A stretch of 64,000 bases of DNA from Alphaproteobacteria bacterium SO-S41 (GTDB lineage: Bacteria > Pseudomonadota > Alphaproteobacteria > Micropepsales > Micropepsaceae): contig AP024629.1 in the NCBI GenBank assembly GCA_019670725.1, positions 1,612,001-1,676,000 on the forward strand, given 5' to 3'. The position numbers and the translations under genes are program-made. The notes beneath the pieces were generated by a model that worked only from the letters and a program-made list of their open reading frames with translations, ran no database searches and was not told the origin of the DNA. This document shows, one piece after another, positions 20,958-30,099 of the stretch (its first letter is position 1; every line of letters starts with the position of its first letter).

Positions 20958-22562
20958 GTGGGGCGAACGCTGATGCATGGGGTTGAGGCGTTCGAACTAG
21001 TTCTGGCGCTGCTGGCGCTGATCGTTGCGCTCCACTGGGCGGCGCTCAAGCTGAGACTGCCGCCGTCTACCGCGCTCCTGGTCGGCGGGGGCGCGCTGGC
21101 TTTCACGCCGGGCCTGCCGGCTTTCGCGCTCGATCCGGACCTAGTGCTGGTCCTGTTCCTGCCGCCGCTGTTGATGGACGGCGCCTATTCGACGGCTCAT
21201 GGGCGCTTCAAGCGCTTCCTGCCGGGCATCCTGTCGCTGGCGGCGGGCGCGGTGGTCTTCACGACGCTGATCGTCGGCGTGGTGGTGCACTGGATGGTGC
21301 CGGAGCTGCCCTGGGCGGCGTGTTTTGCACTGGGAGCCATCGTCTCGCCGCCGGACGCGGTCTCGGCGCGTGCCGTGCTGCAGGGCGTGAAGCTGCCGCG
21401 GCGGGTGACGGCGCTGCTGGAGGGCGAAAGCCTGCTCAATGACGCGACCGGGCTAATCCTCTTCCGCTTCGCGGTGGCGGCGACGCTGAGCGGGGCCTTC
21501 AGCCTGGGCGAGGCGGTGCAGAGCTTCGTGATCGTGGCGGTAGGCGGAGCGGCCGTCGGTCTCGCGGTCGGCTTTGCCTGGGTGTTTGCGATCAAGCGCA
21601 TGGGTGACCGGACGCTGGTCGTCGTCACCACGGCACTGCTCGGCTGGGCTGCCTATCTGGCGGGCGAGGCCGTGCACGTGTCGGGTGTGATCTCGACCGT
21701 GGTGGCGGGCCTGGTGCTCGGCTGGCATCAGCACACGGTGTTTTCGGCGAGCGTGCGCCTGCTCGGCAATTCGTTCTGGCATGTGCTGACCTTCGTGCTG
21801 GAGACGATGGTCTTCATCCTGATCGGCTTCTCGTTGCGCGGCGTGGTGGAGCGCATGGGTGGCGAAGCGATCCTGGGTCCCCTTGTGCTGGTCGTGCTGG
21901 CGGTCGTTGCGACGGTGGTCGTCGCACGCTTCGTGTGGGTGTTCGGCAGCGATTGGTTGCTTGCCGCGCTGCATGGCGCGGGGCTGAAGCGGGCGCGCCC
22001 GCTCGGCTGGCGGCAGGCGACCGTGGTCGGCTGGGCAGGCATGCGGGGCGTGGTGACGCTGGCGGTGCCGCTGACATTGCCGCTGGAAACGCCGGGGCGT
22101 GACCTGATGCTCCTTTGTGCGTTCGCTGTGATCTTCGCAACCGTCGTGCTGCAGGGCTCGACGCTGGGCTGGATCATCCGGACGGCGCGTCCGATCGACG
22201 AGGAGCCGCCGCCGAAAATGCTGTTGCCCGCGGCCGAGGCGGCGATGGCCCGGGCGCGCCTCGCGAGGATCGAGAAGCTGGCCTATGCCGAAGACGGGAC
22301 GCTGATCCATCCCATGATGCTGGAGGAACAGCGCAAGCGCATGGGCTTCATGGAGCGTTATGAGCGCGAGCCGGCCGCCGCGATGGAAAAGCTGCGGCCG
22401 CATTTCGACGTGCTGATCGCCGCGCTGTCGTCGGGCCGCGCGGAGCTGATCCGGCTGCACCGCACGGGGATGATCGAGGACGAGGTGCTGCAGGAGCTGG
22501 AACGCGACATCGACGTCGAGGAGATGGGCATGATGTTCCAGCGCGGCGATACGGAAAGCTGA
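20958..22562 (+). CDS. CPA1-family sodium/proton antiporter
   Basis: About 534 residues with a dozen hydrophobic segments and a cytoplasmic C-terminal tail of roughly 130 residues. CPA1 hallmarks: LFLPPLLMDGAYSTAHGRF, SPPDAVSARAVLQG, and LEGESLLNDATGLILFRFAV with the Asn-Asp pair of electroneutral exchangers. It probably exports Na+ or K+ for H+ and helps pH and salt balance. GTG 20958 gives the longest frame; ATG 20973 (MHGVEAFEL) is equally possible. It sits between rpoH and rluD, genes often adjacent in relatives. Confidence 0.88.
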   Translation: MGRTLMHGVEAFELVLALLALIVALHWAALKLRLPPSTALLVGGGALAFTPGLPAFALDPDLVLVLFLPPLLMDGAYSTAHGRFKRFLPGILSLAAGAVVFTTLIVGVVVHWMVPELPWAACFALGAIVSPPDAVSARAVLQGVKLPRRVTALLEGESLLNDATGLILFRFAVAATLSGAFSLGEAVQSFVIVAVGGAAVGLAVGFAWVFAIKRMGDRTLVVVTTALLGWAAYLAGEAVHVSGVISTVVAGLVLGWHQHTVFSASVRLLGNSFWHVLTFVLETMVFILIGFSLRGVVERMGGEAILGPLVLVVLAVVATVVVARFVWVFGSDWLLAALHGAGLKRARPLGWRQATVVGWAGMRGVVTLAVPLTLPLETPGRDLMLLCAFAVIFATVVLQGSTLGWIIRTARPIDEEPPPKMLLPAAEAAMARARLARIEKLAYAEDGTLIHPMMLEEQRKRMGFMERYEREPAAAMEKLRPHFDVLIAALSSGRAELIRLHRTGMIEDEVLQELERDIDVEEMGMMFQRGDTES

Positions 22563-22569
22563 CGCTTTC

Positions 22570-23571
22570 TCAGCCGGCGGCGAGCGCGGCTTCCAATTTC
22601 TGCATGTCGTCGGGCAGCGGGCTTTCGAAGCGGACCGTCTTGTGGGTCGTGGGGTGCTGGAAGCCAAGTACCGCCGCGTGAAGGGCCTGGCGCGGGAAGG
22701 CGTCGAGGACGGCGAGGGTTTCGGCGCTGAGGGTCTTGCGGGCGGCCGCGGCGGTGCGGGCGCGGCCATAGGCGGGATCGCCGATCAGCGGGTGGCCGAT
22801 ATGGGTCATGTGGACGCGGATCTGGTGGGTGCGGCCGGTTTCGAGGCGACACTGGATCTTGGCGGCGACGGGATTCAGCGTCGTGCCGTATTTCTGGAGC
22901 ACCTCGTAATGGGTGACGGCGTGCTTGCCGCCGGGGCGGACGACCATCTTGGTGCGCTCGAAATGCGAGCGGCCAATGTCGCCTTCGATGCGGCCGTCCT
23001 TCTTGAACGGCGCGCCCCAGACGAAGGCGATGTATTTGCGGTCGATCGCGTGGGCCGCGAACTGCTTGCCGAGGCTGGTGAGGGCCTTTTCGGTTTTGGC
23101 GGCGACGAGCAGGCCGGACGTGTCCTTGTCGATACGGTGGACGATGCCGGGGCGGATTTCGCCGCCGATGCCCGCGAGCTGGCCCTTGCAGTGAAAAAGC
23201 AGCGCGTTGACCAGCGTGCCGTCGGCATTGCCGGCGGCGGGGTGGACGACGAGGCCGGCGGGCTTGTTGACGATGATGAGGGTGTCGTCCTCGAAGACGA
23301 CGTTGAGGGGGATGTCCTGGGCCTGAGGCGTCGCGGAGACCGGGACGGGGATGCGGATGGTGAATTCCTCGCCCGCTTTGACGCGCCGGGCGGCGTCGCC
23401 TATCACGCCCTCCGGGCCGCTGACCGCGCCCTCGTCGATGAGCTGCTGGATGCGCGAGCGTGAAAGCTCCGCCCCCGCGCCGCGCACGAGGACACGGTCG
23501 AGCCGTTCGCCGGTATCGCCGGGGAGGCCGGTGACGGCCAGAATGCGGTCTGAGGTTTGAGGAGATGCCAT
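22570..23571 (-). CDS. rluD: 23S rRNA pseudouridine synthase, RluD type
   Basis: 333 residues: N-terminal S4 RNA-binding domain (SRSRIQQLIDEGAV), then the RluA-type catalytic domain with the active aspartate in HRIDKDTSGLLV (Asp148), VNKPAGLVVHPA, and RLETGRTHQIRVHM. RluD modifies helix 69 of 23S rRNA; the assignment over RluA/RluC rests on the S4 domain and length. Its ATG (complement of 23569-23571) overlaps the ATG of the divergent neighbour by two bases, and no ribosome site precedes it, so the mRNA may be leaderless. Confidence 0.9.
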   Translation of the reverse strand: MASPQTSDRILAVTGLPGDTGERLDRVLVRGAGAELSRSRIQQLIDEGAVSGPEGVIGDAARRVKAGEEFTIRIPVPVSATPQAQDIPLNVVFEDDTLIIVNKPAGLVVHPAAGNADGTLVNALLFHCKGQLAGIGGEIRPGIVHRIDKDTSGLLVAAKTEKALTSLGKQFAAHAIDRKYIAFVWGAPFKKDGRIEGDIGRSHFERTKMVVRPGGKHAVTHYEVLQKYGTTLNPVAAKIQCRLETGRTHQIRVHMTHIGHPLIGDPAYGRARTAAAARKTLSAETLAVLDAFPRQALHAAVLGFQHPTTHKTVRFESPLPDDMQKLEAALAAG

Positions 23572-23980
23572 GAGCCAAGCGGGCCATACGCCGAACGGGG
23601 ACGCGCCTCAAGCCGTACCGGCGGGCCGGGGCATCCGGATCCTGGTCTGGGTGATGGGTGCGGGCATCCTGGTCATGACGGCGCTGCTGATCCTCGGCCT
23701 GTCGCTAGGCTGGCACCGGAAGAACAACCCGTCGGTTGCGCCGGACCCGACCACCGCCGCCGCGCCGGTGCCGGCGGGCGAGGTCGTGCCGATCGAGGTG
23801 ACGACAGCGCCGGAGTCGCGGCTCTATACGCTTGCCGGGGACGGGGCGCGGATCGCGTTGCACGTGGCGGCCCCGACCGGGGACGAGATCATCGTGATCG
23901 ACACGGTGCACAACCGGGTGATCTCGCGCATTCTGCTGAAGCCGTCGGGCGGGACGGCGGGGGCGCCGCGCCAGCCCTGA
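23570..23980 (+). CDS. Single-pass membrane protein of unknown function, divergent from rluD
   Basis: 136 residues: a cytoplasmic head, one hydrophobic helix at about 23-47 (ILVWVMGAGILVMTALLILG), a Pro/Ala-rich linker and a C-terminal domain with two short beta-like motifs (YTLAGDGARIALHV and DEIIVIDTVHNRVISRI). Alphaproteobacterial rluD genes often face a short membrane protein like this; I am not certain of the Pfam number. AGGAG six bases before the ATG supports the start. It ends 51 bases before the tRNA. Confidence 0.7.
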   Translation: MSQAGHTPNGDAPQAVPAGRGIRILVWVMGAGILVMTALLILGLSLGWHRKNNPSVAPDPTTAAAPVPAGEVVPIEVTTAPESRLYTLAGDGARIALHVAAPTGDEIIVIDTVHNRVISRILLKPSGGTAGAPRQP

Positions 23981-24031
23981 CGGGCAGCTTGATTGCCGGG
24001 CACGGCTTCTCTATAGACGCCCGTCCGGCAG

Positions 24032-24106
24032 GGGGCCTTCGTCTATCGGTTAGGACGGCAGCCTCTCACGTTGCAAAGACGGGTTCGATTCCCGTAGGCC
24101 CCGCCA
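24032..24106 (+). tRNA. tRNA-Glu (anticodon CTC)
   Basis: Complete cloverleaf. Acceptor GGGGCCT (24032-24038) pairs with AGGCCCC (24096-24102); D-arm contains GGTTAGGAC; the anticodon loop is CTCTCAC with anticodon CTC (reads GAG, Glu); T-arm GGGTTCGATTCCC; encoded CCA at 24104-24106. Anticodon stem GCAGC/GTTGC includes one G-T pair. Confidence 0.95.
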
Positions 24107-24131
24107 CCCTGCTGCCGCCCTTAGCGACGTC

Positions 24132-24710
24132 CTAGGCCGCGTCTTGGGCGTCGTCATCCTCATAGTCCGGCTCGCCCGCATAGTTCGTGAACTCTTCGTC
24201 GTATTTGACGGAGAGCTTTTCGTTCTGCTCATCGCTGGCTTTTTCGGCGAGCGTCGGGAACAGATCGCGCTCTTCCTCCATCATGTGGTGCGCGACAGCG
24301 AGACGGATTTCCTCGAGCTTTTCGAGATAGTCCTTGCTCATCTTGACGGGGATTTCGTCGAGCTTGACCATTTCCATCTTGGCCATCGCCTGCTCGCCAT
24401 AGGCATGCTTGGCCCCTGACGCTTCGCCGACGATCGCCATCATCGGATAGACGATCGCCTCTTCGGCGTTCGCATGGGCCGTCAGCAGAAACGCAAGAAT
24501 CTGCTGGGCTTCGGCGCGGCTGGATTCATCCGCTGCTTCCTTGACGTTGGCAAAGGCTTCCTCCAGCTCGATATGGTGCTCGAGTATGGTCGAGAACCAC
24601 GGCACATCGGCGGCGATATCCATCGCCTCTGCACGCACCTTGGCACGCTCTTCGGGGGTGTAGGTCGGCGTCATGCCGATGGCTTCTTGCAGTTTTTCGA
24701 CAATGGTCAC
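24132..24710 (-). CDS. Hemerythrin HHE-domain protein
   Basis: 192 residues. The histidine/glutamate pattern of a four-helix HHE bundle is visible: LEHHIELEEAF, LTAHANAEEAIVYP, AVAHHMMEEERDLFP. Such proteins bind a di-iron centre and are linked to oxygen or NO/redox sensing and to iron-sulfur repair. An acidic tail (EPDYEDDDAQDAA) ends the protein. GTG 24710 is chosen because GAGGAAG lies about eight bases upstream. It is monocistronic on this strand. Confidence 0.85.
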   Translation of the reverse strand: MTIVEKLQEAIGMTPTYTPEERAKVRAEAMDIAADVPWFSTILEHHIELEEAFANVKEAADESSRAEAQQILAFLLTAHANAEEAIVYPMMAIVGEASGAKHAYGEQAMAKMEMVKLDEIPVKMSKDYLEKLEEIRLAVAHHMMEEERDLFPTLAEKASDEQNEKLSVKYDEEFTNYAGEPDYEDDDAQDAA

Positions 24711-24794
24711 GGCGCACTTCCTCGGTTGATGTGCCGAGTGAACTCGCACCTATCGGGCACGTTCCACCTGCGATGCACTCTCACAGAGCCGACT

Positions 24795-27305
24795 TCACTC
24801 CTGCTCGCCCGGGCGTTTCGCTCGGGCGGTTGGTTGCGCCGCGAGTGGGTCGTCGGGCCAGCGGTGTTTGGGGTAGCGGCCTTTCAGGTCTTTCTTCACG
24901 TCGAGATAGGAGCGCGCCCAGAAGCCGGCGAGGTCCTTGGTGACCTGAACCGGGCGGCGGGCGGGCGAGAGGAGATGCAGCGTCACGGGCATGCGGCCGC
25001 GCGCAACGGTGGGGGTCGCGGTCGCGCCGAACATCTCCTGGAGACGGACGGCGAGGACGGGTTCCCCGCTGGTGTAGTCGAGCGGGAGGCGCGAGCCGGT
25101 GGGGACGGTGAGGTGGGTGGGGGTTTCGGCGTCGATTTTTTTTTGGGTTTCCCAGTCGAAACAAGATCTTAGAGCGAAATCGAGGGGGAATCGGGGCAGC
25201 TGCGACGCCCGGGTGACGCCGGTCAGGTGGGGGCCGAGCCAGTCATCCAGGGTGGCAAGCAGGGTGGCGTCGGAGAGGTCGGGGATCGCGCTGTCGGGGC
25301 CGTCGAGGCGGCGCAGGAGGGCGGCGCGGGCCTGGAGTTGACGGAGATCGTCCGTCCACGGAAGATTTTCGAGGCCGAGCTGGCGGATGCCGTCGAGCAT
25401 CGCCGCGGTGGCGGCTTCGGGTGTGGCGTCGAGCTTGCGTTCTTCGAGGATGAGGGCGCCGAGGCGTCTCATGCGGCGGGCGGCAACAGCTTCGGCGCGG
25501 GCGTCCCAGAGGATTTCGTCCCGGGTCTCGATCTGGCCGGCGAAGAGGCGTTCGAGGTCGGCGAGCTTCAAGGGCGCGGCGAGGAAGATGCGGGCGTTCT
25601 CGGCGCGCTGGTCGATGCTGCCGATGGCGAGGAACGCCTCGCCCGCGAGCGCGTCGGTCTCCGGCAGGGAGGCGCCGCGACCGTTGCGCAGGCGGAAGGC
25701 GCCACGCGGGCCGCGGCGTTGGGCGATGCGGTCGGGATAGGCGAGGGCGAGCAGCGGGCCGGCTTCGTCGGCGTCGATACCGCCGCGCGGGATTTTCGTC
25801 TGGCGCGCCCATTGTTTCGCGTTCTCGCGGGCGCGGGCGAGCGCGCCGCGATCGGCCTGCGCGCCGTGCTGGGCGGCGTCACCGGCGAAGACGTGGAGGC
25901 GGGCGCGGAGATCGGCGTCGGGCCGGTCGCGATCGAGGCGCAGGATGTCCCGTTCGGAGATAAGGCCCGCGATGGCGGCGGCGGTCTGGCCGTGGCCGAG
26001 GGTGCCGGCGCGGAGGATCATGTGCGCGAGGCGCGGGTGCATGCCGAGGGCGTTGATGGCGCGGCCGTGTGGGGTGATGCGGCCGGCGGCGTCGAGCGCG
26101 TCGAGGTCGCGGAGGAGATCGAGCGCCTGGGCGTAGGCCGCGACGGGCGGCCGATCGAGCAGGGCATAGGCGGCGGGATTGGCATCGCCCCAGGCCGCGA
26201 GGTCGAGGGCGAGGGGCGCGAGATCGGCATTGGCGATTTCCGGCGGTGCGAAGGCGGGAAGCGCGCGGTGGGATTCCTCGCTCCAGAGACGATAGCAGGT
26301 GCCCGGTGCGACGCGCCCGGCGCGGCCGCGGCGCTGGTCGGCGGAGGCGAGGGCGAGGCGCGTGGTGACGAGGCGCGTCATGCCGGTCGCGGGATCGAAG
26401 CGGGGCTGGCGGGCAAGGCCGCTATCCACGACGACGCGGATGTCGGGAATGGTGAGACTGGTTTCGGCGATCGAGGTCGCGAGGACGATCTTGCGCGTGC
26501 CCGATGGCGCGGGCGCGATGGCGGCGGCCTGGGCCTCGAAGGCGAGGTTGCCGTAGAGCGGGGCGACGATGACGCCGGTCGGAAGCTGAGACTCGCGCAG
26601 GGTGCGTTCGGCGCTGCGGATTTCCGCTTCGCCGGGCAGGAAAGCGAGAATGCCGCCTTCGGTTTCGCGCAGCGCGCGGCGGATGGCGGCGGCGACGGGG
26701 GCGCCGCTATCGCGGGTTTCGGCAGTGGGTGCGTAGATCGTCTCGACCGGGAAGATGCGGCCTTCGGAGCGGATGACCGGCGCGTTGCCGAGCAGCGCGG
26801 CAACGCGGGCGCCGTCGAGCGTCGCGGACATGACGAGAAGGCGGAGGTCCGGGTTCAGCGCGCCTTGGGTTTCCAGCGCGAGGGCGAGGCCGAGATCGGC
26901 GTCGAGGCTGCGCTCGTGGAACTCGTCGAAGATGACGAGGCCGACGCCGTCGAGACCTGGATCATGCTGGAGGCGGCGGGTGAGGAGGGCTTCGGTGAGG
27001 ACCTCGATGCGGGTGCGGGCGGAGACCCTGGCGTCCTGGCGGACGCGGTAGCCGACGGTCTCGCCGGCCGCCTCGCCGAGCATCTCGGCCATGCGGTGCG
27101 CGGCGGCGCGGGCGGCGATGCGGCGGGGTTCCAGCATCAGGATGGTCCTGCCCGCCAGCCACGACTCGTCCTTCAGGGCGAGGGGCACGAGGGTCGTCTT
27201 GCCGGCGCCGGGCGGGGCCTCGAGCACGGCGGCGCGGCCGCCCGCGAGGGCGGATTTCAGCGCGGGAAGCGCCTCGCGGACTGGCAGATCATGCCCTAAC
27301 GTCAT
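24795..27305 (-). CDS. hrpB: ATP-dependent helicase HrpB
   Basis: 836 residues. A DEAH/RHA-type helicase: Walker A APPGAGKTTLVPLAL near residue 35, MLEPRRIAARAAA, the box II motif DEFHERSLDADLGLAL, MSATLDG, then helicase C with ATSIAETSLTIPDIRVVVDSG and QRRGRAGRVAPG, and the C-terminal HrpB domain. The II motif is DEFH rather than DEAH, as usual for HrpB. The cellular role is poorly known. It is divergent from secF across 76 bases. Confidence 0.92.
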   Translation of the reverse strand: MTLGHDLPVREALPALKSALAGGRAAVLEAPPGAGKTTLVPLALKDESWLAGRTILMLEPRRIAARAAAHRMAEMLGEAAGETVGYRVRQDARVSARTRIEVLTEALLTRRLQHDPGLDGVGLVIFDEFHERSLDADLGLALALETQGALNPDLRLLVMSATLDGARVAALLGNAPVIRSEGRIFPVETIYAPTAETRDSGAPVAAAIRRALRETEGGILAFLPGEAEIRSAERTLRESQLPTGVIVAPLYGNLAFEAQAAAIAPAPSGTRKIVLATSIAETSLTIPDIRVVVDSGLARQPRFDPATGMTRLVTTRLALASADQRRGRAGRVAPGTCYRLWSEESHRALPAFAPPEIANADLAPLALDLAAWGDANPAAYALLDRPPVAAYAQALDLLRDLDALDAAGRITPHGRAINALGMHPRLAHMILRAGTLGHGQTAAAIAGLISERDILRLDRDRPDADLRARLHVFAGDAAQHGAQADRGALARARENAKQWARQTKIPRGGIDADEAGPLLALAYPDRIAQRRGPRGAFRLRNGRGASLPETDALAGEAFLAIGSIDQRAENARIFLAAPLKLADLERLFAGQIETRDEILWDARAEAVAARRMRRLGALILEERKLDATPEAATAAMLDGIRQLGLENLPWTDDLRQLQARAALLRRLDGPDSAIPDLSDATLLATLDDWLGPHLTGVTRASQLPRFPLDFALRSCFDWETQKKIDAETPTHLTVPTGSRLPLDYTSGEPVLAVRLQEMFGATATPTVARGRMPVTLHLLSPARRPVQVTKDLAGFWARSYLDVKKDLKGRYPKHRWPDDPLAAQPTARAKRPGEQE

Positions 27306-27381
27306 CCTTGCTCTTGCGCCGCCCCTTGGGGTCCTCTATCCCGAGCCGCCCAATTCGGGCCCGCCCAGAGCGATTTACCGT

Positions 27382-28326
27382 ATGCGCCATCTGCATCTTG
27401 TTCCCAAGAATACCAAGATCGATTTTGTCCGCCTGAAATGGCTGGGCTTTGCCGTCACCGGCATCACCATGTTGATCACGATTTTCGCGATCACGTTCTG
27501 GGGCTTCAACGAGGGCATCGATTTCACCGGCGGCGTCGTCGTCGAGGCGCGCAAGACGGACGGGGCGGTCGATTTCGACGCGCTGCGCACCGAGCTGGAG
27601 GCGAAGGATTTCGGCGAGATCACGCTGCAGCAGATTGGCACCGCCGGCAACGAAGTGCTGATCCGCGTGAAGCCGTCTGACGCGATGGCGGGGCGCGAGC
27701 AGGAAGTGTCCGACCAGGTGAAAGTGGCGCTCGGCAGTGCGTTCACCGTGACCAAGGTCGATGTCGTCGGCCCGAAAGTGTCGGACGAGCTGTTCACCAA
27801 CGGCGTCTATGCCTGCCTGCTGTCCGTGCTGGTCATCGCGATCTACGTGGCGTTCCGGTTCGAATGGCAGTTCGGGGTCGCGGCGTTCATCGCGACGTTC
27901 CACGACGTGCTGGTGACGGCGGGCCTCTTCGCCGTGACGCAGATGGATTTCGATCTGAACGCCGTCGCGGCGCTGCTGACGTTGGCGGGCTATTCCATCA
28001 ACGACACCGTCGTCATCTTCGACCGCATTCGCGAAAACCGGCGCAAGTACAAGAAGATGCCGCTGGGCGAACTCATCAACCTTTCGACCAACCAGACGCT
28101 GTCGCGCACGGTGATGACCTCGGTCTGTACCGCGCTGTCGGTCATTCCGCTGGTGATCTTCGGCGGGCCGGCGCTGTGGGAGTTCTCGATCGCGATCCTG
28201 TTCGGCATCGCCATCGGCACCTATTCCTCGATCTATGTCGCGTCCGCGCTGCTGCTCTACATGCCGCCGATCGGCTCGATGGAGAAGGCGGCGCCGTCGA
28301 ACGATCCGCAGGCCGCGCGCCCGTGA
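27382..28326 (+). CDS. secF: Protein translocase subunit SecF
   Basis: 314 residues, six predicted membrane helices. Works with SecD to use the proton gradient in the last steps of Sec export. Seen: first periplasmic signature FNEGIDFTGGVVVEA, and the helix 4-5 motif LAGYSINDTVVIFDRIREN followed by NQTLSRTVMTS. The start ATG 27382 begins RHLHLVPKNTKIDFVR, the standard SecF N terminus. secD is normally directly upstream; here the upstream gene is hrpB on the other strand, so SecD must be encoded elsewhere. Confidence 0.93.
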   Translation: MRHLHLVPKNTKIDFVRLKWLGFAVTGITMLITIFAITFWGFNEGIDFTGGVVVEARKTDGAVDFDALRTELEAKDFGEITLQQIGTAGNEVLIRVKPSDAMAGREQEVSDQVKVALGSAFTVTKVDVVGPKVSDELFTNGVYACLLSVLVIAIYVAFRFEWQFGVAAFIATFHDVLVTAGLFAVTQMDFDLNAVAALLTLAGYSINDTVVIFDRIRENRRKYKKMPLGELINLSTNQTLSRTVMTSVCTALSVIPLVIFGGPALWEFSIAILFGIAIGTYSSIYVASALLLYMPPIGSMEKAAPSNDPQAARP

Positions 28327-28331
28327 CGCAC

Positions 28332-28404
28332 CCTCTCCCCATCCGGGGAGGTTCGAGGCTTTTGCCGCTTTGCTAACGCTCCCCTCGTCTCAAGGACGGG
28401 GAGC
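28332..28404 (+). promoter_or_regulatory. Two hairpins before the autotransporter gene, the second holding its ribosome site
   Basis: First hairpin: CCTC (28332-28335) with GAGG (28348-28351), inner CCC/GGG. Second: GCTCCCC (28378-28384) with GGGGAGC (28398-28404), with inner GTC/GAC pairing. The Shine-Dalgarno-like GGGGAG (28398-28403) forms the 3' arm of the second stem, a few bases before ATG 28408, so folding would hinder initiation. The first stem could end secF transcription but lacks a T-run. Confidence 0.5.
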
Positions 28405-28407
28405 AGG

Positions 28408-30030
28408 ATGCGGCGCAGCGATTTTCTTTCTGGTTTGGTTTGTTCCGTCGCGGTGTCGGCGCTCGTCGCGCCGGCGGCGGCGGACGTTGGGGGCGGCGGC
28501 AGCGTCATCACGACCAAGGACGCAACGATCCGGGTGCAGACCGTCAGGACGCAAACGACCAATGTGGCCGTTGCGAATTTCCTGACGCGGCTGATCGGGC
28601 GGCTGAACACCGGGCAGGTCGTGTTCGACCAGAGCTATGGCGCGGCCTTCGGGAGCGCTGGCGTGCAGGGCGCGCTGAGCGCGGCGCGCACGGCTATCAC
28701 CTCGGCGGGCGGACCTGGAGTCGTGATCCTCAGTCCGGTGAGGACCATGAGCCAATCGACGAACGCGCCGAGCAGCGTGAGCAGCGACCTGACGACCAGC
28801 ACGCTGCTGCAACCCTATACCCGCATCACCTTTGGTCCAGATACGATCCGGATCGGCGATTATGGCATTTGCGCGACGACGGGCGGTATCGTGAACGGCC
28901 TCTACGTACCGCCGACCGGGTGCTCGCTGCCCGGGACGTCCTATGACCTGGCGATTGGCGAGACCAATTTCACGACCTATTCCGTCACCGCCGACGACAT
29001 TCTGCGCACGACGACCATCACCACCACGACGGTGCTGAACGAGACCTATGAGCTGGTCGGCGTGGTGACGCCAGTGGGTGCAGTGCATGGCGCGCTGGTG
29101 CGCGAGGCGGGGCTGGCGGGCGAGCGCTTCGTCACGCGCCTGATCGGCGGGCCGGATGGCTTTCCGCCCGTGCCGGAGGGTGACGGCGAGCCGCTTTTCA
29201 ATCGCGTGTGGCTGGGGACCTGGGGGGCCTGGGGCGCTCTGGACGGGTCGGGCGACTTTGCGCCGGGCTATGACAGTGATGTCTACGGCGTGTCGGCGGG
29301 GCTGGGCACCGAAGTCGCCGATGGGTTGACGCTATCGGCGGGCGTCGATGTGTCGTGGACGGATACAACAATGGCGCTGCCGGGTGGGTTCGCTGAAAGG
29401 GGCAAGGCGCAGATCACGCAGATCGGGCTGGCGCTGCATCAGGATTGGGGCGCGGCGGAAGCCGGCCTCGCTATCAGCTATGGCTGGGGCGATTTTGACA
29501 CGGCGTCGGGCACGGCGGCGTTGGGCGGGGTTTCGCTGGCGTCGTCGGAGGTGGTGCTGCGGAGCGTGGAGGGTGCGTTCGGCTATCGGCTTGCGCTCGG
29601 CAGCGGCACGCTGACGCCCAACGCTGGGTTCATCTGGGTGGTCGTCGATCCCGGCGATGCGACGGGGTCGGGCTCGGCGTTCGATCTGTTCGTGTCGGGC
29701 GAGGACACCACCTCGTTCCAGATGTTCGCGGGGCTCGACTATGGGGAGCGCTTCATCGTGGGTCAGGGCGACCTGACCATAAAGCTCTCGGCGCGGGTGC
29801 TGCAGGAGCTGGGCGACGAGACGATCGCGCTGCAGGCCGCGTTCGCGACGACGCCCTCCGCAGCGCTGCCGCTGGCGCTGGGCGAGGCGGGCGAGACGGC
29901 GGGTGAGGTCGGCGTGGCGCTGAGCTTCGCGTTCGACGACGCGGTCAGCGTCCATGCCGGCTATGACGGGCGGTTCTCGGAGGGCACGGATATCCACCAA
30001 GCAAAGGCGGGGATCACGATCCGGTTCTAG
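28408..30030 (+). CDS. Autotransporter-like outer-membrane protein
   Basis: 540 residues with a signal peptide (FLSGLVCSVAVSALVAPAAA). The first 260 residues are a Thr/Ser-rich passenger-like region with one cysteine pair. The last 270 are an autotransporter beta-barrel: WGTWGAWG start, alternating strands such as GVSAGLGTEVADGLTLSAG, and an outer-membrane C terminus KAGITIRF. Probably surface-displayed. The passenger is too short for a known toxin or protease and shows no catalytic motif; adhesion or surface structure is a guess. The LuxR-type gene follows after 70 bases. Confidence 0.75.
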   Translation: MRRSDFLSGLVCSVAVSALVAPAAADVGGGGSVITTKDATIRVQTVRTQTTNVAVANFLTRLIGRLNTGQVVFDQSYGAAFGSAGVQGALSAARTAITSAGGPGVVILSPVRTMSQSTNAPSSVSSDLTTSTLLQPYTRITFGPDTIRIGDYGICATTGGIVNGLYVPPTGCSLPGTSYDLAIGETNFTTYSVTADDILRTTTITTTTVLNETYELVGVVTPVGAVHGALVREAGLAGERFVTRLIGGPDGFPPVPEGDGEPLFNRVWLGTWGAWGALDGSGDFAPGYDSDVYGVSAGLGTEVADGLTLSAGVDVSWTDTTMALPGGFAERGKAQITQIGLALHQDWGAAEAGLAISYGWGDFDTASGTAALGGVSLASSEVVLRSVEGAFGYRLALGSGTLTPNAGFIWVVVDPGDATGSGSAFDLFVSGEDTTSFQMFAGLDYGERFIVGQGDLTIKLSARVLQELGDETIALQAAFATTPSAALPLALGEAGETAGEVGVALSFAFDDAVSVHAGYDGRFSEGTDIHQAKAGITIRF

Positions 30031-30099
30031 AACGCGAGAGCTCCCCCTATAAAATGGTGCAGTGCATGATAGGCTCGGTGCGTTCCGGAGCCTTTTCAC

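Noticed and set aside
25227-27299. 690-codon plus-strand frame opposite hrpB
   Set aside because: Gly/Ala/Glu-rich antisense frame with no domain; hrpB has all helicase motifs.
30040-30080. lux box before the LuxR-type gene
   Set aside because: The region holds TATAAAAT and GTGCAGTGCAT but no convincing 18-20-base dyad.
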